Below, piece by piece: positions 7,436 to 15,749 of a DNA stretch of 64,000 bases. A program made the position numbers and the translations under genes. The stretch lies in the NCBI GenBank assembly GCA_963805605.1, contig CAWDUX010000002.1, forward strand, positions 930,001-994,000. Reading direction: 5' to 3'. How positions within the stretch are numbered: position 1 is the first letter of the stretch; the number at the start of each line of letters is the position of its first letter. This stretch comes from Actinocatenispora sp963805605. Its GTDB lineage: Bacteria; Actinomycetota; Actinomycetes; Mycobacteriales; Micromonosporaceae. The notes beneath the pieces were generated by a model. The model was not told the DNA's origin. It saw nothing but the letters and a program-made list of their open reading frames with translations, and searched no databases.

Positions 7436-9805
7436 TTGCCCCATTCAGCCGGCACACCGGACATCCGTCAGACGTTCGTGGAGCAGGAGCAGGAGTACGT
7501 CTCCATGCTCTACGACCGGCTCGACCAGATGCGCCACGCCGCCGCCGAGCGGCTCGCCACCCTGCTCCGCGAGGACGGTGGCACCCCCGGCGCCCGTTCC
7601 GAACGCGACACCGCCACCATCCGCTACGGCGAGCAGATCAGCCAGTTGCGCGCGGTGGAGCAGGGTCTTTGCTTCGGCCGACTCGACTTCGCCGACGAAC
7701 ACCGCTATATCGGGCGGGTAGGCATATTCGATGACACCAACGACTACGAGCCGCTGCTGATCGACTGGCGAGCACCGGCGGCGCGGCCCTTCTACCTGGC
7801 CACCGCCGCGTCGCCGGGTGAGGTACGCCGCCGGCGGCACATCTCCACCAAGGGACGCACCGTCGTCGACCTCGACGACGAGGTGCTCGACCTGACCGCG
7901 GAGCACGGTGGGCACGACGGGCTGACCGGCGAGGCGACCCTGCTCGCCGCGCTGACCCGCAGCCGCACCGGCCGGATGCGCGACATCGTCGACACCATCC
8001 AGGCCGAACAGGACCAGGTGATCCGCTCACCGCTGGGCGGAGTGCTGGTGGTCCAGGGTGGCCCCGGCACCGGGAAGACGGCGGTGGCGCTGCACCGCGC
8101 CGCGTACCTGCTCTACACCCATCGCGAGCAGCTGTCCCAGCAGGGCGTACTGATCGTCGGCCCGAACGCGGCGTTCCTGCGCTACATCTCGCACGTGCTG
8201 CCGGCACTGGCGGAGACCGGTGTCCTGCCCCGTACCGTCGGTGAACTGTTCCCCGGTGTGGTGGCCCGCCGGGCCGAGCCGGCGGCCACCGCCCGGCTCA
8301 AGGGCCGGCCCGAGATGGCCGACGTGCTCGCCGCAGCGGTACGCGACCGGCAGCGGGTACCCGACGAACCCGTCGAGGTCCTCATCACCGACAGCCATCA
8401 GGGTTTCGGTTTCCAGCAGGACACCGTGACCATCGACCCGGAGGTCTGCGCACAGGCCCGCGACCGGGCCCGGCGCACCCGGCGACCGCACAACCTGGCC
8501 CGGCCGGTGTTCGCCGCCGACATCATCGACGCGCTCGGCTGGCAGGTCGTCCAGCGCCTCGGCGCCGACCCGTACGCCGACCAGGCCCTCGGCGGTAACG
8601 ACGCACCGGGCGAGGGCGCGTTGCTGCTGGGCGAGAACGACCTCGCCGAGATCCGATGGGAGCTCGCGCAGGACAGCGCCGTACAGGCCGCCATCGACGA
8701 ACTGTGGCCGACGCTGAGCCCGCAACAGCTGCTCACCGACCTGTACGCCGCCGACGAGCGGATCGCCGCCGCAGCACCGGAACTGTCCGCGGAGCAACAC
8801 CGACTGCTGCGCCGCGCGCCCGGCGGCGGCTGGACCCCGGCGGACGTACCGCTGCTCGACGAGGCGGCCGAACTGCTCGGCCACGACGACCGGGCAGCCC
8901 GTGCCCGCGCGGAACTCCAACGACGCCGGCGGGTCGCGTACGCGCAGGGCGTGCTGGACATCACCGCCGGCTCCGCGTCGATGGAGTTCGAGGACGAGGA
9001 GGAGACGGAGATCCTGGCCGTGGGCGACCTGCTCGACGCCGAACGACTCGCCGAACGGCACACCGACGACGCGTACCTGACCGCCGCCGAGCGGGCCGCC
9101 GCGGACCGCAGCTGGGCGTTCGGGCACATCATCGTCGACGAGGCGCAGGACCTGTCGCCGATGGCCTGGCGGCTGCTGCTGCGGCGTTGCCCGACCCGGT
9201 CGATGACGGTCGTCGGTGACGTGGCGCAGACCGGCGAGGAGTCCGGCACCCGCAACTGGCGGGACGTGTTCGCGCCGTACGTCGAGGACCGTTGGCGGCT
9301 GGAGGAGCTGCGCACCAGCTACCGGACGCCGTCGGAGATCATGGCCGTGGCCGCCGGGCTGCTCCACCACATCGACCCCGGGCTGACCGCACCCCGCGCG
9401 GTACGCGACACCGGCGAACCGCCCTGGTTCCATCAGGTGGATCCGGCGCAGCTCGCCCCGGCGCTGGCCAAGGTGGTCGGTCAGGAGTCCGGCGCGATGG
9501 CCGACGGCCGGATCGGCGTGATCGTGCCGGCGGCACGCGCGACCGAACTGGCCGACGCGGTCGCCGACACGATACCGGGCACCGCCACCGGTGACGATCC
9601 GGATCTGGAGAGCCCGGTGGTCATGCTGACCGTACGGCAGGCGAAGGGCCTGGAGTTCGACACCGTACTGGTGGTGGAGCCGGCCGCGATCCTCGCCGAG
9701 TCCGGGCGCGGCTACAGCGACCTGTACGTCGCGCTGACCCGCGCCACGAACCGGCTCGGCGTGCTGCACACCGAGCCACTGCCGGCCGGGTTGACCGTTC
9801 AGTGA
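7436..9805 (+). CDS. HelD/HelR-class RNA polymerase recycling ATPase
   Basis: A 789-aa superfamily 1 helicase-like ATPase. An N-terminal coiled coil (about residues 10-45) is the arm that enters the RNA polymerase secondary channel in this family; Walker A GGPGTGKT is at 208-215, and Walker B VDEAQDLSPMAW, GDVAQTG, SYRTPSEI, RQAKGLEFDTV and YVALTRATNR follow in order. The family removes RNA polymerase from stalled or inactive complexes, and actinobacterial HelR can protect it from rifamycins. The TTG start is supported by GAAGGCGAG 6 nt upstream; no better start exists nearby. Lying after a drug exporter fits a stress or resistance role but proves nothing. Confidence 0.85.
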   Translation: MPHSAGTPDIRQTFVEQEQEYVSMLYDRLDQMRHAAAERLATLLREDGGTPGARSERDTATIRYGEQISQLRAVEQGLCFGRLDFADEHRYIGRVGIFDDTNDYEPLLIDWRAPAARPFYLATAASPGEVRRRRHISTKGRTVVDLDDEVLDLTAEHGGHDGLTGEATLLAALTRSRTGRMRDIVDTIQAEQDQVIRSPLGGVLVVQGGPGTGKTAVALHRAAYLLYTHREQLSQQGVLIVGPNAAFLRYISHVLPALAETGVLPRTVGELFPGVVARRAEPAATARLKGRPEMADVLAAAVRDRQRVPDEPVEVLITDSHQGFGFQQDTVTIDPEVCAQARDRARRTRRPHNLARPVFAADIIDALGWQVVQRLGADPYADQALGGNDAPGEGALLLGENDLAEIRWELAQDSAVQAAIDELWPTLSPQQLLTDLYAADERIAAAAPELSAEQHRLLRRAPGGGWTPADVPLLDEAAELLGHDDRAARARAELQRRRRVAYAQGVLDITAGSASMEFEDEEETEILAVGDLLDAERLAERHTDDAYLTAAERAAADRSWAFGHIIVDEAQDLSPMAWRLLLRRCPTRSMTVVGDVAQTGEESGTRNWRDVFAPYVEDRWRLEELRTSYRTPSEIMAVAAGLLHHIDPGLTAPRAVRDTGEPPWFHQVDPAQLAPALAKVVGQESGAMADGRIGVIVPAARATELADAVADTIPGTATGDDPDLESPVVMLTVRQAKGLEFDTVLVVEPAAILAESGRGYSDLYVALTRATNRLGVLHTEPLPAGLTVQ

Positions 9806-9837
9806 GCTGACGTGCGGCTGTTGCGTCCGGCGCCGGC

Positions 9838-10356
9838 TCAGTGGCAGAGCGAGGCGATGAGCCGGCCGAAGATCTGTGACTCGTCCCAGGCGTCGGCGAT
9901 GATCTGCCGGGCCGGGCGTCGCGCCGTGGGGGCATGCCGCCCGGCGATCGTGACCAGGTCAGCGGCCGGGCGTGGATCTCTGTCCGGGCAGGCGACGGCT
10001 TCGTAGGGCCCGAAGCCGTCGGCCAGCAACCACAGGAAGTCGGCGAGGTTGCGGGCCACCAGACCCAGCTCACCCTCCGACCCGAGGAAGACGATCGGCT
10101 GCTCGGACAACGAGCCCGCGCGACTCAACCACAGCGCCGCGTAGCCGCCTGTACCGTCCTGGCCGAAGACGCGCAACGCGGCGCCGTCCACCTCGGGGTT
10201 ACCGGTCCAGGCGCGGAACCAGCCGGTGGTCTCCGGCGCCGACAGAAAGTCGTCGTACGGCTCGAAGTCCACTCCCGCGCCGTCGGCGTAGTCGAAGACG
10301 ATGTGCTTGACCGCTGCGAGTTCGGGCGGCAGGGTGCGTCCGTCAACCTGAGTCAC
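9838..10356 (-). CDS. Hypothetical protein, possibly SMI1/KNR4-like
   Basis: A 172-aa soluble acidic protein without signal peptide or membrane segments. The segment LSEQPIVFLGSEGELGLVARNLADFLWLLADG resembles the C-terminal half of SMI1/KNR4 (SUKH) immunity-type proteins, in which a residue strip 'VxFLGSEGE...vA.NLxDFLwLLa' recurs. SUKH proteins are often immunity partners of polymorphic toxins, but no toxin gene is adjacent. The GTG at 10356 was chosen because the first conserved-looking residues follow it; an ATG at 10404 would add 16 residues. It converges on the HelD/HelR gene. Confidence 0.55.
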   Translation of the reverse strand: MTQVDGRTLPPELAAVKHIVFDYADGAGVDFEPYDDFLSAPETTGWFRAWTGNPEVDGAALRVFGQDGTGGYAALWLSRAGSLSEQPIVFLGSEGELGLVARNLADFLWLLADGFGPYEAVACPDRDPRPAADLVTIAGRHAPTARRPARQIIADAWDESQIFGRLIASLCH

Positions 10357-10533
10357 CGGATCAGCGTAATGGCCGGCGGGGCGGTCGCCGGCCAAACATG
10401 ACACGTCGTGGCCGTTCCGGAGTCAGATGCGCGCACGATCAGCAGCGCTCAGCACCGGATGCTCGTTCGGAGTCCGTCGAGCTGCGCGAGCGGTCAAGCG
10501 ACCGGGAATATGCAGTATTTGACGCCTGCCGCA

Positions 10534-10562
10534 TTGATCCTGGAACATTCCTTCCCTAGCGT
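10534..10562 (+). promoter_or_regulatory. Candidate SigA-type promoter for the secreted phosphatase-fold gene
   Basis: TTGATC (10534-10539) and TAGCGT (10557-10562) are separated by 17 bp, in a locally AT-richer stretch. A start about 7 nt downstream would give a leader of about 35 nt carrying the GGAGG at 10596. Position and spacing fit a housekeeping promoter; the match to consensus is moderate. Confidence 0.4.
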
Positions 10563-10605
10563 CTGGGAGACGTACCTCCCGCCCCCCAGAAGCTCGGAGG
10601 CATCA

Positions 10606-11460
10606 GTGCCCGTCCCCCGTACCCTCAGGACCATGACCGTCGGCCTGCTCGCCCTGGCCTGCTCCGCGCTCGCACTGACCAACGGGCCCGCGCACGCGTC
10701 GGCCGGCGGCCACCCACCCGACCACCAACTGCGGGTGATGACCTACAACATCCACCACGGCGCCGGCCCGGACAGCGTGCTCGACCTGGCCGACACCGCG
10801 AACACCATCGAGGCCAACCAGCCCGACGTCGTCGGGTTGCAGGAGGTCGACCGGCACTTCGACGCCCGCAGCAACTTCATCGACGAGGCGCGTTGGCTGT
10901 CACACCGGCTGCACATGCACGTCGTGTACGGCGCCAACCTCGACGAGGACCCGCCCGCCGCCGGGCAGCCGCGCCGCCAGTACGGCACCGCGATCCTCAG
11001 CCGGTACCCGATCCTGGACTGGTCCAATACGCTGCTGACCAAGGCCGGCCACCCCGAGACCGAACAACGCGGACTGCTGTACGCGCTGCTGTCGGTGCAC
11101 GGCACGCCGCTACGGTTCTACAACACCCACCTGCAGACCACCGCCTCCGTACGGGTCGGCCAGGTGGCGCAGATCAGGCAGCTCATCGCCGGCTCGGACG
11201 TACCGATGCTGCTGACCGGTGACCTCAACGCCGGCCCGACCTCCCCGGAAGTCATGACGCTGACCGACGTACTGGCCGACACCTGGGCAGAGGTCGGCGT
11301 CGGTGACGGCTTCACCTACGACGCGACGAAGCCGCACGCCCGGATCGACTTCGTACTGTCCTCGCACGACGTGGCCGCGCGGGCAGCGACCGTACCGGTC
11401 TCCACCGCCTCCGACCACCTGCCGATGGTCGCCGCCGTGACCGTCCCCAGCTCACGCTGA
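10606..11460 (+). CDS. Secreted endonuclease/exonuclease/phosphatase-family protein
   Basis: A 284-aa exported hydrolase of the DNase I/sphingomyelinase fold. A signal peptide (residues 1 to about 32, basic then hydrophobic, ending APAHASA-like AHASA) precedes the catalytic domain. The family motifs occur in order: MTYNIHHG, VGLQEVD (metal-binding Glu), YNTHLQ (catalytic His region), TGDLNAGP and a final ASDHLPMVA. All catalytic residues seem present, so it is probably an active phosphodiesterase outside the cell; the substrate (nucleic acid, sphingomyelin or inositol phosphate) cannot be told. GTG 10606 has a perfect GGAGG 5 nt upstream. Confidence 0.85.
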   Translation: MPVPRTLRTMTVGLLALACSALALTNGPAHASAGGHPPDHQLRVMTYNIHHGAGPDSVLDLADTANTIEANQPDVVGLQEVDRHFDARSNFIDEARWLSHRLHMHVVYGANLDEDPPAAGQPRRQYGTAILSRYPILDWSNTLLTKAGHPETEQRGLLYALLSVHGTPLRFYNTHLQTTASVRVGQVAQIRQLIAGSDVPMLLTGDLNAGPTSPEVMTLTDVLADTWAEVGVGDGFTYDATKPHARIDFVLSSHDVAARAATVPVSTASDHLPMVAAVTVPSSR

Positions 11461-11480
11461 CGCGCCACCACCCCACCGCC

Positions 11481-11543
11481 GCGCATTTTCCCCGAAAAAG
11501 TAGGTTTGTCACGATTGCCGAATCGGATATTCAGGGAAAATGC
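11481..11543. repeat. 63-bp AT-rich dispersed repeat, copy 1
   Basis: An AT-rich unit bounded by a perfect 10-bp inverted repeat, GCATTTTCCC (11483-11492) and GGGAAAATGC (11534-11543). Its left half, TTTCCCCGAAAAAGTAGG then TTTGTCAC, recurs with few changes near 53.4 kb. The unit lies 20 bp after the phosphatase-fold gene and about 130 bp before the enoyl-CoA hydratase. It is unlike flanking coding DNA in composition and looks like a small dispersed element. Confidence 0.7.
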
Positions 11544-11673
11544 CCACACCGGGGTGCTGGAAGGCCACCGCGCGAGCCTCATTCGCGGCAAGCTGGGCCC
11601 TCAAGCGAACGGGGTTGACGCTGTGGCCACGATCAACGCGCCAGGTAATGATCAACGAGCGGAAGGAACTGCG

Positions 11674-12429
11674 GTGGTCCGCGTCGAACGAAACAGTCGT
11701 GTGTGGACAGTGCTGCTGGACCGCCCCGAGGTACGAAACGCCGTCGACGGTCCGACCGCCGCCGCGCTCACCGCAGCGTTCCGCGAGTTCGAGAGCTCGC
11801 CGGACGCCGACGTGGCCGTACTCACCGGTTCGGGCGGCACGTTCTGCGCGGGCGCGGACCTGAGCGCCTTCGGTACCGACCGGGCCAACCGTACCGACCC
11901 GGAGGGTGACGGGCCGATGGGCCCGACCCGGCTGCGGCTGACCAAGCCGGTCATCGCCGCAGTCGAGGGCCACGCGGTGGCCGGCGGTCTGGAGCTGGCG
12001 TTGTGGGCCGACCTGCGCGTCGCCGCCGACACCGCGATGTTCGGGGTGTACTGCCGCCGGTGGGGGGTGCCGTTGATCGACGGCGGCACGGTACGGCTGC
12101 CCCGCCTGATCGGCACCAGCCGCGCGATGGACCTCATCCTCACCGGACGCGAGGTACCCGCCGCCGAGGCCGAACAGATCGGTCTGGTGAACCGGTTGGT
12201 ACCGCACGGTCAGGCCCGCGCCGCCGCCGAACAGCTCGCCGCCGAGCTGTCCGCGCTGCCGCAGACCTGTCTTCGACACGACCGCCTGTCGATGCTGGAA
12301 CAGGACGGACTGACCGAGGATTCGGCGCTACGTAACGAGTTCCGGCACGGTCAGGTGTCGCTGGCCGAGGCGGCCGACGGGGTACGCCGCTTCACCGACG
12401 GCGCCGGCCGGCACGGCGATCCCGTCTGA
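11674..12429 (+). CDS. Enoyl-CoA hydratase/isomerase family protein
   Basis: A 251-aa crotonase-fold enzyme that would hydrate or isomerise enoyl-CoA thioesters in the cytoplasm. Visible motifs are LLDRPEVRNAV near residue 11, the first oxyanion-hole strand FCAGADLSAF, and AVEGHAVAGGLELALWADLRVAA, which forms the second oxyanion hole. The catalytic Glu of classical hydratases is not clearly placed: the region reads GVYCRRWGVPLIDGGTVRLPRLIG, typical of the wider crotonase group. GTG 11674 has GGAAGGA about 8 nt upstream; an open frame further up reads through the dispersed repeat and is not coding. Confidence 0.85.
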   Translation: MVRVERNSRVWTVLLDRPEVRNAVDGPTAAALTAAFREFESSPDADVAVLTGSGGTFCAGADLSAFGTDRANRTDPEGDGPMGPTRLRLTKPVIAAVEGHAVAGGLELALWADLRVAADTAMFGVYCRRWGVPLIDGGTVRLPRLIGTSRAMDLILTGREVPAAEAEQIGLVNRLVPHGQARAAAEQLAAELSALPQTCLRHDRLSMLEQDGLTEDSALRNEFRHGQVSLAEAADGVRRFTDGAGRHGDPV

Positions 12430-12433
12430 CGCC

Positions 12434-12871
12434 TCAGGGTAGGAACAACTGCGTCTCGTCGGCGAATGCCTTGAACTCCAGGGCATTCCCGGCCGGGTCC
12501 AGCAGGAACATGGTCCACTGTTCGGCCGGCTGCCCGGCGAACCGCTGGTACGGCTCGATGACGAACTCGACCGCCGCGGCGCGCAACCGCTCGGCCAGCT
12601 GATGGAACGCCGACACCGGCAGGATCAGCCCGAAGTGCGGTACGGGTACCCGATGCTCGTCGACGTCGTTGTGTCCGGCTGGCCCGGTGCGATCACCGGT
12701 CAGGTGGGTGACGAGCTGGTGGCCGTGGAAGTTCCAGTCGACCCACTGGGTGTCGCTGCGCCCTTCGGCCAGGCCGAGCACACCGCCGTAGAACTCGCGT
12801 GCCCGGTCCAGGTCGTCGACCGGTACCGCCAGATGGAATCCCGGACGCTCCACCGCAGCCACCTCAGTCAT
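12434..12871 (-). CDS. VOC-family (glyoxalase/dioxygenase-like) protein
   Basis: A 145-aa vicinal-oxygen-chelate protein with two beta-alpha-beta-beta-beta modules. FHLAVPVDDLDRAREFYGGVLG is the first-module signature and FLLDPAGNALEFKAF the second, with metal-ligand candidates His12 and the Glu of ALEFK. Such proteins act as isomerases, dioxygenases or drug-binding proteins. ATG 12871 has GAGGGGAG upstream, better than the ATG 39 bp earlier. It converges on the enoyl-CoA hydratase with a 4-bp gap. Confidence 0.8.
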   Translation of the reverse strand: MTEVAAVERPGFHLAVPVDDLDRAREFYGGVLGLAEGRSDTQWVDWNFHGHQLVTHLTGDRTGPAGHNDVDEHRVPVPHFGLILPVSAFHQLAERLRAAAVEFVIEPYQRFAGQPAEQWTMFLLDPAGNALEFKAFADETQLFLP

Positions 12872-12960
12872 GCCCACTCCCCTCTGTCGGTACCGACCCT
12901 GCCACGGCACTCCGGCAGTGGCCTACGATCCAGTGCGGAACCGTACCCGTCTTTCCGAGC

Positions 12961-13458
12961 ATGGGCAGGTCGATGAACTCTTCGTGGCGTGATCTGCCGC
13001 AGCCGGCCCGCGGTATCGCGGAAGCGACAGTGGCGGCGGTGGCCGCGGCCAGCGACGCGCAACCGGACGCCTACCGGGCGGCGACGGCGCAGTTGGCCGG
13101 GTTCGGTCCGGAGCAGGTGGGCATCGTGATGGGGGGCGCGGTCCGGCTGCTGCTGGAGGACCTGCACCCGGACGGACTAACCGGTGACGACCTGCGTGGG
13201 GTACTCACCCGCTGTGTCACCGGGACGGCGGGCTGGTACCCCGACCCGGACGCGAACGTACTGGGTGTGCTGATCGCCGGCGCGCTGGGCGTGCACGAGT
13301 CGGACGGGCAACGGCTCGCGCTGGCCGCCGTCGACGTCGCCGCGCAGGCACCGCTGCTGATCGCCGATCTGGTCCTGGTCGCCGATCATCCACTCGATGT
13401 GTACCTGCGGGCGGCGCTCGCCGAGATCGCCCGTACGGAGCTGATGGACCAGCCCTGA
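12961..13458 (+). CDS. Hypothetical Ala-rich helical protein
   Basis: A 165-aa, largely alpha-helical soluble protein with no recognisable motif. An ATG at 12973 (161 aa, GGCAGG 3 nt upstream) is an alternative start. A TACGAT hexamer at 12922-12927 could be a -10 box. The helical pattern with alternating Ala/Leu and acidic residues suggests a small all-alpha domain. I do not recognise the family. Confidence 0.6.
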   Translation: MGRSMNSSWRDLPQPARGIAEATVAAVAAASDAQPDAYRAATAQLAGFGPEQVGIVMGGAVRLLLEDLHPDGLTGDDLRGVLTRCVTGTAGWYPDPDANVLGVLIAGALGVHESDGQRLALAAVDVAAQAPLLIADLVLVADHPLDVYLRAALAEIARTELMDQP

Positions 13459-13657
13459 TCGTGGTCGCCGGAACGGCTCCCGGCACTGGCCCGAACGGCC
13501 GATGTGGCGCCGGCCGACTTTTCCCTTCGTTCCACCACATTCCGGCAGATCGACCTGCGGTCGGCTCCCCGATCGAAGGAGTACCAACGGAACTGGCCGG
13601 CTCGGGTGACCCCGGTGCTAGGTTGCGGCAGAAGCCAAGACCACAGGGGGGTACGTC

Positions 13658-13954
13658 ATGAGCTTTGTGCAGATCATCGAGTACGAGACCGAGCGCCCGG
13701 ACGAGATCATGAAACTCGGCGACCAGCAGATGCAGGAGTCCGCCGGGGACCAGCCGTTCACCCGGTTGACCATGACCCAGGACCGGGACATGCCCAACCA
13801 CTACGAGACCATCGTGGAGTTCGACTCCTACGAGGCCGCCATGGCCAACAGCAAGGACCCGCGGACGCACGAGTTCGCGAAGAAGATGGAAGCGCTGTGC
13901 ACCAAGAAGCCGCGCTACCACAACCTGGACGTCAAGACGACCGCACCGCAGTAG
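13658..13954 (+). CDS. Small protein, likely dimeric alpha/beta-barrel fold
   Basis: A 98-aa soluble protein beginning FVQIIEYETERPDEIMKL. The arrangement of a beta-strand with YET..., a helix, TMTQDRDMPNHYETIVEFDSYEAAMANS and a C-terminal helix resembles ABM/antibiotic-biosynthesis-monooxygenase-type ferredoxin-like proteins. It has no cofactor motif. ATG 13658 has AGGGGGG 6 nt upstream, a strong ribosome binding site, so it is probably well expressed. A GC-rich terminator follows. Confidence 0.7.
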   Translation: MSFVQIIEYETERPDEIMKLGDQQMQESAGDQPFTRLTMTQDRDMPNHYETIVEFDSYEAAMANSKDPRTHEFAKKMEALCTKKPRYHNLDVKTTAPQ

Positions 13955-13968
13955 TCGACCGTCCGATG

Positions 13969-14004
13969 CCGCCGGGCCGGGCGGTCGGCTGCCCGGCCCG
14001 GCGG
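13969..14004. terminator. Bidirectional hairpin terminator
   Basis: CCGCCGGGCCGGGC (13969-13982) and GCCCGGCCCGGCGG (13991-14004) form a perfect 14-bp stem with an 8-nt loop between the convergent 98-aa protein gene and the GH13 gene. Confidence 0.75.
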
Positions 14005-14014
14005 TGTCGCGGTA

Positions 14015-15613
14015 TCACGCGGATTCGGCGAGCACCACGGCCTCGTCACCGCGAAGGGCCGTACCGCCGTCGATCCGCTGGCCGACACGGTCGGGATGCG
14101 TACCGGCCAGCACCGTACCGGTCGCGCCGTCGGGTAGCGGCTGCGACCGGGATCCGAGGTTCAGCACCACCTGCAGCGCGCGGGCGTTGTGTGTGCGCCG
14201 GTAGGTCAGTACGTCATCGGCGGCCCGTACCTGGTCGACCTTGCCGACCGACAGCGCGGATTCCGTGCGCCGCAACGCGATCAGCTGCTTGTGTAGGGAC
14301 AGCAGTGAACTGTCGTCGGCGCTCTGCACCGCAACGTTGCGCATCGCGGCGTCCGCGGCGACCGGCAGCCACGGCTTGGCCGATGCCGGGCAGAAACCCG
14401 CGTGCGGCTCGTCGGACCACTGCATCGGGCTGCGTTCCGGGTCACGACCGACCCCGATACCGGGCACCCGGTGGGCGTACGGGTCCTGGGCCAGCTCGTC
14501 GGGTACCGGCACGTCGGTCATGCCGATCTCGTCGCCGTAGTACACGATCGGCGTGCCTCGCAGGGTGAGTAGCAGCAGCGCGGCGACCCGGGCCTGCGCG
14601 GCGCCGACCCGGCTGGCGATCCGGGACCGGTCATGGTTGCCCAGCACCCAGTTCGGCCAGGCGCCGGCGGGCAGCGCCGCCTCGTAGGAGGTGATCAGCT
14701 GCGCGATGTCCGCTGCCCGGTACGGCACCGAGATCAGGTGCATGTTCGACGGCAGGTGCAGCCCGTCGCCGGATTTGCCGTAGTAGTGCGCCAGCCGCTC
14801 CACCGGCAGGTACATCTCGCCGAGCAGCAGACCTTCGGCGCCGCGGTGCTCATCCAGGATCCGCCGCATCCCGGCCACCATCTCCAGCGTCTCCGGCCGG
14901 TCGGTGGTGTACACGGGCAGCAGTTCCTCGTACGGCGGCTGCCCGGCGCCAAACTCGGGGTTGCGCGGGTTGTCGCGTCGCTGCTCGTCCTTGACCAGTT
15001 GGCGGCACGCGTCGACGCGGAACCCGTCCACCCCACGTTCCAGCCAGAACCGCAGCACGTCGTGCTGCGCCTGCCGCACCGCGGCGTTGCGCCAGTTGAG
15101 GTCCGGTTGCTCGGGCAGGTAGGCGTGGTAGTAGTACTGTCCGCTGGTCTCGTCGAGAGTCCAGGCCGGCCCGCCGAATACCGAACGCCAGTTGTTCGGT
15201 GGGCCGCCGTCGGGTGCCGGGTCGGCCCACAGGTACCAGTCGCGGTAATGGCTGTCCCGACCGGCGCGGGCGCGGGTGAACCAGGGATGCTGGTCGGAGG
15301 TGTGGTTGGGGACGAAGTCGATCAGGACCCGGATCCCGTGTGCGTGTGTCTGCGCGATCAGCTCGTCGAGATCGGCCAGGGTGCCGAACAGTGGGTCTAC
15401 CGCGGTGTGGTCGCTGATGTCGTAGCCGAAGTCGACCATCGGGGAGCGGTAGAACGGCGAGATCCACACGGCGTCGACGCCCAGCCGGACCAGGTGGTCG
15501 AGCCGATCGGTGATGCCGGCCAGGTCACCGACCCCGTCACCGTTCCGGTCACCGTACGAGCGTGGATAGATGTGGTACACGACACCTGACTGCCACCACC
15601 GGTCACCGTCCAT
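14015..15613 (-). CDS. GH13 alpha-glucosidase / oligo-1,6-glucosidase
   Basis: A 532-aa cytoplasmic alpha-amylase-family enzyme that should cleave alpha-glucosides such as maltose, isomaltose or trehalose-like sugars. It starts with YHIYPRSYGDRNGDGVGDL, typical of the oligo-1,6-glucosidase subfamily. Conserved regions follow: DFVPNHTS (I), GFRVDAC with the nucleophile Asp near residue 202 (II), LLGEMY with the acid/base Glu (III) and LGNHDRSR (IV). A beta-sandwich C domain ends the protein. No signal peptide. It is monocistronic here and no sugar transporter lies beside it. Confidence 0.9.
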   Translation of the reverse strand: MDGDRWWQSGVVYHIYPRSYGDRNGDGVGDLAGITDRLDHLVRLGVDAVWISPFYRSPMVDFGYDISDHTAVDPLFGTLADLDELIAQTHAHGIRVLIDFVPNHTSDQHPWFTRARAGRDSHYRDWYLWADPAPDGGPPNNWRSVFGGPAWTLDETSGQYYYHAYLPEQPDLNWRNAAVRQAQHDVLRFWLERGVDGFRVDACRQLVKDEQRRDNPRNPEFGAGQPPYEELLPVYTTDRPETLEMVAGMRRILDEHRGAEGLLLGEMYLPVERLAHYYGKSGDGLHLPSNMHLISVPYRAADIAQLITSYEAALPAGAWPNWVLGNHDRSRIASRVGAAQARVAALLLLTLRGTPIVYYGDEIGMTDVPVPDELAQDPYAHRVPGIGVGRDPERSPMQWSDEPHAGFCPASAKPWLPVAADAAMRNVAVQSADDSSLLSLHKQLIALRRTESALSVGKVDQVRAADDVLTYRRTHNARALQVVLNLGSRSQPLPDGATGTVLAGTHPDRVGQRIDGGTALRGDEAVVLAESA

Positions 15614-15749
15614 GCGGCCGAACCTAGCCGACCGTATGGTCTGGATGGGGCTGCGGCCATGACACCGGGCGAGCTACGACACAGACTGGCCGGGCGACAC
15701 GCAGCCGACCGCCTGGCACGGCCAGCGGCGCAGGTCGTAGCGTCTAGGC

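Noticed and set aside
11506..11673. N-terminal extension of the enoyl-CoA hydratase starting at 11506
   Set aside because: The extra 56 residues come from the dispersed repeat and the gap; GTG 11674 has a good ribosome binding site and begins the conserved domain.
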